10,807 nt of DNA. Origin: JBJEDU01 sp051872395 (GTDB taxonomy: Bacteria; Bacillota_I; Bacilli_A; RFN20; CAG-826). Shown here one piece after another: positions 7,322-10,807 of the stretch. The notes below the pieces were generated by a model, which searched no databases, was not told the origin of the DNA, and was given only the letters and a program-made list of their open reading frames with translations. Positions within the stretch are counted from its first letter, which is position 1. Each line of letters opens with the position of its first letter. Location of the stretch: NCBI GenBank assembly GCA_051872395.1, contig JBJEDU010000010.1, positions 1-10,807 on the forward strand. The letters are read 5' to 3'. The position numbers were made by a program, and so were the translations under genes.

Positions 7322-7508
7322 CTAAATCCAATATAAATGTATTTGAAGGAGCAAATATGATAATTACCTCATCGATTTTAAAAGAATTGATATAGATGAA
7401 TTCTTAACTTGTGATTTTAAATTGTTAAAAAGATTAACGGCTTTATATGAGAAAACTAATTTAAAGATGTTAATTAAGTTAATTAATAAGGAATATGACC
7501 CTGAATAA
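7306..7508 (+). pseudogene. Unrecognised frameshifted gene fragment
   Basis: Two adjoining + strand frames read like one broken protein. From ATG 7306 the first frame gives MPDIYAKSNINVFEGA. A single-base shift near 7354-7357 would join it to YDNYLIDFKRIDIDEFLTCD and on to KLINKEYDPE, ending at TAA 7506-7508. The second frame is open from 7347 to the stop (53 codons) but has no start codon near its beginning. Its mix of acidic, basic and hydrophobic residues is protein-like. YLID followed by a helical stretch faintly recalls the C-terminal part of Rpn/PD-(D/E)XK transposase-associated proteins, but this is not strong enough to name it. Together with the back-to-back DUF4143 remnant it suggests an eroded accessory locus. 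Confidence 0.35.
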
Positions 7509-7539
7509 ACGTTAGACAATCACAACAAAATATTTTCTA

Positions 7540-7568
7540 TTGAATTAATACAATTTATTGTATATGAT
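7540..7568 (+). promoter_or_regulatory. Probable rpmE promoter
   Basis: TTGAAT (7540-7545), a 17-base spacer and TATGAT (7563-7568) give a good sigma-A-type promoter. Transcription would start near 7575, leaving a leader of about 50 bases before the rpmE start codon. The spacer contains a 16-base palindrome. Confidence 0.65.
7548..7563. promoter_or_regulatory. Palindrome inside the rpmE promoter, possible repressor operator
   Basis: ATACAAT (7548-7554) and ATTGTAT (7557-7563) are perfect reverse complements separated by TT. The palindrome fills most of the -35/-10 spacer and touches the first base of the -10 box, a classic position for a repressor site. The regulator is unknown. It is not an obvious match to the Zur consensus I know from Bacillus. 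In DNA this AT-rich, chance is a real alternative. Confidence 0.35.
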
Positions 7569-7583
7569 TTAAAAGCAAACTTT

Positions 7584-7609
7584 CTTTAAACATCTATTAT
7601 TGTTTAAGG
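7584..7609 (+). promoter_or_regulatory. Leader hairpin directly against the rpmE ribosome binding site
   Basis: CTTTAAACA (7584-7592) pairs with TGTTTAAGG (7601-7609) around an 8-base loop: nine pairs including one T-G wobble. The hairpin ends two bases before GGAAGGAG (7611-7618), the Shine-Dalgarno region of rpmE. It has no T run, so it is not a terminator. Its position suits translational control or autoregulation by a ribosomal protein, which is inference. Confidence 0.5.
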
Positions 7610-7625
7610 CGGAAGGAGAAGATTT

Positions 7626-7838
7626 ATGAAAAAAGGAATTCACCCAAATTATCAACGTTGCACAGTTACATGCGTATCTTGTGGAGCGACATTTGAAACC
7701 GGTTCGACATTAAAAGAAATTAGAGTCGATACTTGCAGTAATTGTCATCCATTCTATACTGGTAAACAACGTTACGTCCAAGCGGATGGTCGTATTGATA
7801 AATTTAATCGTAAATACGGATTAAACGAAAAGAAATAA
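7626..7838 (+). CDS. rpmE: Ribosomal protein bL31, zinc-binding type
   Basis: This 70-residue large-subunit protein bridges the 50S central protuberance and the 30S head. The sequence opens with MKKGIHPNYQ and contains CVSC (C16, C19) and CSNC (C37, C40), the four cysteines expected to bind zinc. HPFYTGKQRYVQADGRIDKF then gives the canonical bL31 signature. It is therefore the C+ form, in contrast to the cysteine-free paralogue made under zinc limitation. The usual first pair is C-x-C (C16, C18 in E. coli); here it is C-x-x-C, with an extra cysteine at 12. AAGGAG at 7613-7618, seven bases before ATG, fixes the start. The gene has its own promoter and terminator and so is probably monocistronic. 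Confidence 0.96.
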   Translation: MKKGIHPNYQRCTVTCVSCGATFETGSTLKEIRVDTCSNCHPFYTGKQRYVQADGRIDKFNRKYGLNEKK

Positions 7839-7847
7839 AAAAAGAAT

Positions 7848-7874
7848 AGACTGGCATGGCCAGTTTTCTTTTTT
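7848..7874 (+). terminator. Intrinsic terminator of rpmE
   Basis: AGACTGGC (7848-7855) pairs with GCCAGTTT (7859-7866, one G-T pair) around an ATG triloop. It is followed by a T-rich tract interrupted by a single C (7864-7874). It lies 10 bases after the rpmE stop. Confidence 0.9.
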
Positions 7875-7892
7875 ATATTTTAAAAATATAAT

Positions 7893-7901
7893 TGCTATAA
7901 T
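7893..7901 (+). promoter_or_regulatory. Possible extended -10 promoter of metG
   Basis: TGC-TATAAT at 7893-7901 is a perfect extended -10 element, identical over nine bases to the one before clpB. No good -35 box lies 16-18 bases upstream, where the rpmE terminator T tract runs. Initiation near 7908 would leave a leader of only about 9 bases and cut into the Shine-Dalgarno sequence (GGAG, 7906-7909). Either the metG mRNA is nearly leaderless or this box is not the main start. Confidence 0.45.
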
Positions 7902-7916
7902 AATTGGAGAGATAAA

Positions 7917-9509
7917 ATGAAGAAAAGATTTTATATTACTACCCCTATTTATTATCCATCTAGTAAACTTCATATTGGTCATGCTTATTGCACAACTTTA
8001 TGTGATACTTTCGCGCGTTATAAAAGACTTAGAGGCTTTGAATGTTTTTTTCTTACAGGCGCGGATGAGCATGGTCAAAAAATAGAAAAAAATGCTTTAA
8101 AAGCTGGTATGACACCTCAACAATTTGTCGATAATATTGTTGAAGGTTTTCATTCTCTTTGGAATCTTCTTGAAATTTCTAATGATGACTTTATTAGAAC
8201 AACACAAAAAAGACATACTGATGTCGTGCAAAAAATCTTTTCTAAAATGTTAGAAAAAGGCGATATATATTTAGGCAAATATGTTGGATGGTATTGTAAA
8301 GAATGCGAAGCATTCTGGACAGATACTCAAGTTGGAAAAGAACATCTTTGCCCAGATTGTAATCGACCAGTTGAAAAAGCTGAGGAAGAATCATATTTCT
8401 TTAAAACTAGTAATTATGTTGATGAGTTATTAAAGTTTTATGATGACAATCCTAAATTTTTAATTCCTGAGTCGAGAAAAAATGAAATGATTAACACATT
8501 TATTAAACCAGGTCTTGGTGATTTATGTGTTTCTCGTACTTCTTTTTCTTGGGGTATTCCCATTAAAGAAAATCCAAAACATGTTATATATGTTTGGCTC
8601 GATGCTTTAACAAATTATATTACTGCGTTAGGGTATGGCAGCGATGATGAACACTTATTTAAAAAATATTGGGAAGATGAAGAATGTGAAATTATTCATG
8701 TTTTAGGCGCGGATATTACTAGATTCCATGCGATATATTGGCCAATGTTTTTATCATCATTGAATTTAAGAAAACCAGATCGAGAATTCGTTCATGGATT
8801 ACTTATGATGAAAGACACTAAGATGAGCAAATCAAAAGGAAATGTTGTCGACCCATATCCACTCGTGGAACGTTATGGTGTGGATGCGGTGAGATATTAC
8901 CTTGTTAGAGAAGTGAATTTTGGTAGCGATGGAAGTTTTACACCTGAACAATTTGTCGATAGAATCAATACTGATTTAGCCAATTCTTTTGGTAACTTAC
9001 TTAATAGAACCATAGGAATGATAAACAAATACTTTGATGGTGTTATTCCAACTTATCAAGGTGATGTGACTCCATTCGATAGCGAGATTAAATCATTTGT
9101 TTCTTTAACTATTAAATCTTATGAAGATTTATTAGATGATTTAAAAATTACTGATGCTTTCATCAAAGTTAATGATTTAGTAAATCGCGGTAATAAATAT
9201 ATTGATGAAACAATGCCTTGGGTTTTAGCGAAAGATCCATCAAAAGAAAAAGACTTAAAAGCGGTCATGAACGTTTTAGCGAATATTTTATTTGTCGCAG
9301 GGATGTTATATAAGCCTGTCTTAGTGCACGCTTCTGATAAATTATTTGACCAATTAAATATCGCATTAGAAGATAGAAAATACGAGAAAGTATATGATTT
9401 TGGTTTTGTTGGGGGACAATCTGTCAATAAAGGTCAACCATTATTTCCTCGTTTAGATAGTGAAGTAGAAATTAATTATATTTCTAACCTCATGAATAAC
9501 AATAAATGA
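7917..9509 (+). CDS. metG: Methionyl-tRNA synthetase, short form
   Basis: This class I cytosolic synthetase charges tRNA-Met with methionine in an ATP-dependent two-step reaction. It has 530 residues. The catalytic Rossmann fold carries HIGH (19-22) and KMSKS (302-306). Between them is a zinc knuckle with CKEC (127-130) and CPDC (145-148). A helical anticodon-binding domain follows from about residue 350. The C-terminal EMAPII/Arc1p-like tRNA-binding and dimerisation domain seen in the roughly 660-residue Bacillus enzyme is absent, so this is the compact form, probably monomeric. GGAG at 7906-7909 supports the start. The stop is TGA and overlaps the next start codon as ATGA. There is no room for a T-box leader, since the rpmE terminator ends 42 bases upstream. 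Confidence 0.96.
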   Translation: MKKRFYITTPIYYPSSKLHIGHAYCTTLCDTFARYKRLRGFECFFLTGADEHGQKIEKNALKAGMTPQQFVDNIVEGFHSLWNLLEISNDDFIRTTQKRHTDVVQKIFSKMLEKGDIYLGKYVGWYCKECEAFWTDTQVGKEHLCPDCNRPVEKAEEESYFFKTSNYVDELLKFYDDNPKFLIPESRKNEMINTFIKPGLGDLCVSRTSFSWGIPIKENPKHVIYVWLDALTNYITALGYGSDDEHLFKKYWEDEECEIIHVLGADITRFHAIYWPMFLSSLNLRKPDREFVHGLLMMKDTKMSKSKGNVVDPYPLVERYGVDAVRYYLVREVNFGSDGSFTPEQFVDRINTDLANSFGNLLNRTIGMINKYFDGVIPTYQGDVTPFDSEIKSFVSLTIKSYEDLLDDLKITDAFIKVNDLVNRGNKYIDETMPWVLAKDPSKEKDLKAVMNVLANILFVAGMLYKPVLVHASDKLFDQLNIALEDRKYEKVYDFGFVGGQSVNKGQPLFPRLDSEVEINYISNLMNNNK

Positions 9510-10807
9510 AAAAGAATACAGTCATCGGTCGATGTGTAGATATTTCTAGCGAAGGTAAAGGTATCATTAAATTTTTTAATGAAACTATTTTTGTTGATGC
9601 TTTACTTTTAGATGAAACCGCGGAAATTGAAATATTATATCGAAAAAAAGGCGTTGCCTTTGGTAAGATAGTTAGACTAATCGAAAAATCTAAAGAGAGA
9701 ATAAATCCACTTTGTCTGATTTCAACTTCTTGTGGTGGATGTTGTTTTCAAAACGCTAGTTATGAATATGAACTTAAATATAAAAAGCATAAAGTCGAAG
9801 AAGATTTGAAACGTATTGGAGGCATTTCTTTTCCAGTTAATGATGTTATTGGAATGGATAATCCATATCATTATCGAAATAAAATTCAAGTTCCTTTTTC
9901 TCATGATGGAAGAGATATTGTCTATGGTTTTTATAAAGCTAATACTCATAAAATTATTTCCACTGATGAATGTAATATTGAAGATGTCAGAGCGAAAGAA
10001 ATACTCAAAGAAATTAAATATTTAATGAAGAGTATGAAAATACCTCCATATATCGAAGATGCCGGTTATGGATTAATTCGTCATGTGTTAATTAGAACTA
10101 GTCTTCATTTTAATGAAGTGATGGTTGTTTTGGTGACGACAAAAGAACAATTTCCTTCAAGAAATAATTTTGTTAAAGCATTGGTAAATAAATTTAAATA
10201 TATTTCCACGGTTGTCCAAAACATCAACCCACGTGACACAAATGTGATACTTGGTGAAAAAGAAAGAGTGTTATATGGCAAAGGATATATTATGGATTCT
10301 ATTTTAGGAATAACCTTTTCTATTTCTAGTAAATCATTTTTCCAAGTTAATCCATATCAAGTGGAAAAATTATATTCGAAAGCATTTGAATTCGCCTCTT
10401 TAAATAAAGATGATGTTTTATTAGATGCATATTCGGGTATAGGCACGATTGGTTTAATTGCCTCAAAGCAAGTTAAAAAAGTAGTGCAAGTTGAAAAAGA
10501 ATTATCTTCAGTTAAAAATGCCTTAGAGTCTATAAAAAGAAATAAAATCGATAATGTTGAAGTTATAAATCAAGATTGTACAGAGTATTTGTTAAACACT
10601 AAAGACAAATATGATGTTGTTATTATGGACCCACCAAGAAAAGGTTCTACAAAAGAATTTATTAATGCATTAATTTCTTCATCAGTTAAAAGAATTATTT
10701 ATATATCTTGCGACCCTGCAACACTATCTAGAGATTTATCATATTTTAAAGATAAATATGAAATAAAAGTAATTCAACCTGTTGATATGTTTCCTCGCTC
10801 ATTTCAT
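9506..10807 (+). CDS. rlmD: RlmD/RlmCD-type 23S rRNA (uracil-5)-methyltransferase, 3' partial
   Basis: An open frame of 434 codons continues past the right edge. It encodes a SAM-dependent methyltransferase of the TrmA/RumA family, which makes 5-methyluridine in RNA. The iron-sulfur ligands C70, C76, C79 (in CLISTSCGGC) and C156 (TDEC) match the [4Fe-4S] pattern of RumA. The SAM-binding motif LLDAYSGIGTIG is at 305-316, DPPRKG begins at D375, and the catalytic nucleophile is C402 in SCDP. The sequence stops at DMFPRSFH, just before the expected V-E motif with the general base, so only about 15-25 residues are missing. Bacillus-group relatives (RlmCD) modify two 23S positions; target specificity cannot be read here. 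The N-terminal TRAM domain is shorter or diverged. The ATG overlaps the metG TGA by 4 bases and has no Shine-Dalgarno sequence, implying translational coupling. Confidence 0.92.
   Translation, partial: MKKNTVIGRCVDISSEGKGIIKFFNETIFVDALLLDETAEIEILYRKKGVAFGKIVRLIEKSKERINPLCLISTSCGGCCFQNASYEYELKYKKHKVEEDLKRIGGISFPVNDVIGMDNPYHYRNKIQVPFSHDGRDIVYGFYKANTHKIISTDECNIEDVRAKEILKEIKYLMKSMKIPPYIEDAGYGLIRHVLIRTSLHFNEVMVVLVTTKEQFPSRNNFVKALVNKFKYISTVVQNINPRDTNVILGEKERVLYGKGYIMDSILGITFSISSKSFFQVNPYQVEKLYSKAFEFASLNKDDVLLDAYSGIGTIGLIASKQVKKVVQVEKELSSVKNALESIKRNKIDNVEVINQDCTEYLLNTKDKYDVVIMDPPRKGSTKEFINALISSSVKRIIYISCDPATLSRDLSYFKDKYEIKVIQPVDMFPRSFH

Larger units (their letters stand above)
7298..7625. other. Stretch without an intact gene between the DUF4143 remnant and rpmE
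   Basis: The first two thirds hold fragments of decayed coding sequence (the end of the DUF4143 remnant on the - strand and an unrecognised frameshifted fragment on the + strand). The last 90 bases hold the rpmE promoter, a palindrome and a leader hairpin, listed separately. I saw no tRNA, CRISPR array or insertion-sequence ends. No start codon here leads to a protein with recognisable features. Confidence 0.7.

Noticed and set aside
7357..7395. A 12-codon open frame (MIITSSILKELI) behind a good GAAGGAG sequence, considered as a leader or toxin peptide
   Set aside because: It is too short, has no promoter, and lies in a region that reads as decayed coding sequence; the Shine-Dalgarno-like match is likely chance.
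7839..7916. T-box or SAM riboswitch before metG
   Set aside because: Only 42 bases lie between the rpmE terminator and the metG start codon, far too few for either element.
9119..9427. A - strand open frame of 102 codons in metG
   Set aside because: It is antisense to the MetG C-terminal helical domain, with composition typical of a reverse reading.
9507..9509. TGA as tryptophan (mycoplasma code)
   Set aside because: No gene here has an in-frame internal TGA, tryptophans are TGG, and the TGA lies at the expected end of MetG, overlapping the next start codon.
9722..10025. Overlapping + and - strand open frames (9816-10025, 9722-9949) in the last gene
   Set aside because: They lie inside the long RlmD frame, which has all the Fe-S, SAM and catalytic motifs; the low-complexity Ile/Phe/Met-rich peptides are out-of-frame readings.

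Overview
The window looks like chromosomal DNA from a low-GC, AT-rich Gram-positive lineage close to the Mollicutes, such as Acholeplasma-, RF39- or Erysipelotrichia-like Bacilli. Three things point there. The DNA is very AT-rich. There is a perfect CIRCE operator in front of clpB, and the ClpB protein lacks its N-terminal domain, an arrangement I associate with mycoplasma-type genomes. The standard code is used: tryptophan is TGG throughout and TGA serves as the metG stop, so this is not a code-4 mycoplasma. Species cannot be named from the sequence alone.

Left part (1-3590, + strand). The window opens with the last 44 codons of a gene that resembles the C-terminus of an iron-containing alcohol dehydrogenase. 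Nine bases later comes a four-helix membrane protein related to site-2 (M50) proteases, with a damaged metal motif (YELAH instead of HExxH). Next is a heat-shock control region (CIRCE overlapping a promoter) and clpB, closed by a strong hairpin that can terminate transcription from both sides.

Middle part (3599-6866, - strand). A tldD-tldE pair, the two subunits of a metallopeptidase, sits two bases apart behind a recognisable promoter. Downstream, after a structured RNA element, is a small calcineurin-like phosphodiesterase whose HGH motif has become HYP.

Scar (about 6989-7540). This stretch separates the leftward tldDE operon from the rightward translation genes. It holds a 5'-truncated DUF4143/ATPase C-terminus on the - strand. 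Back to back with it is a frameshifted, unrecognised fragment on the + strand. No intact gene is visible here.

Right part (7540-10807, + strand). This is a translation cluster. It runs from rpmE (zinc-type bL31, with a palindrome inside its promoter and a hairpin directly against its ribosome binding site), through a terminator, to metG (short methionyl-tRNA synthetase without the C-terminal tRNA-binding domain). metG overlaps by 4 bases with an RlmD/RlmCD-type Fe-S uracil-5 methyltransferase gene, which runs off the right edge.

Most of the window is housekeeping. I did not find a convincing new multi-gene system. The best leads are the degenerate S2P-like membrane protein, the unusual CIRCE/promoter geometry, the rpmE control region and the altered phosphodiesterase motif.
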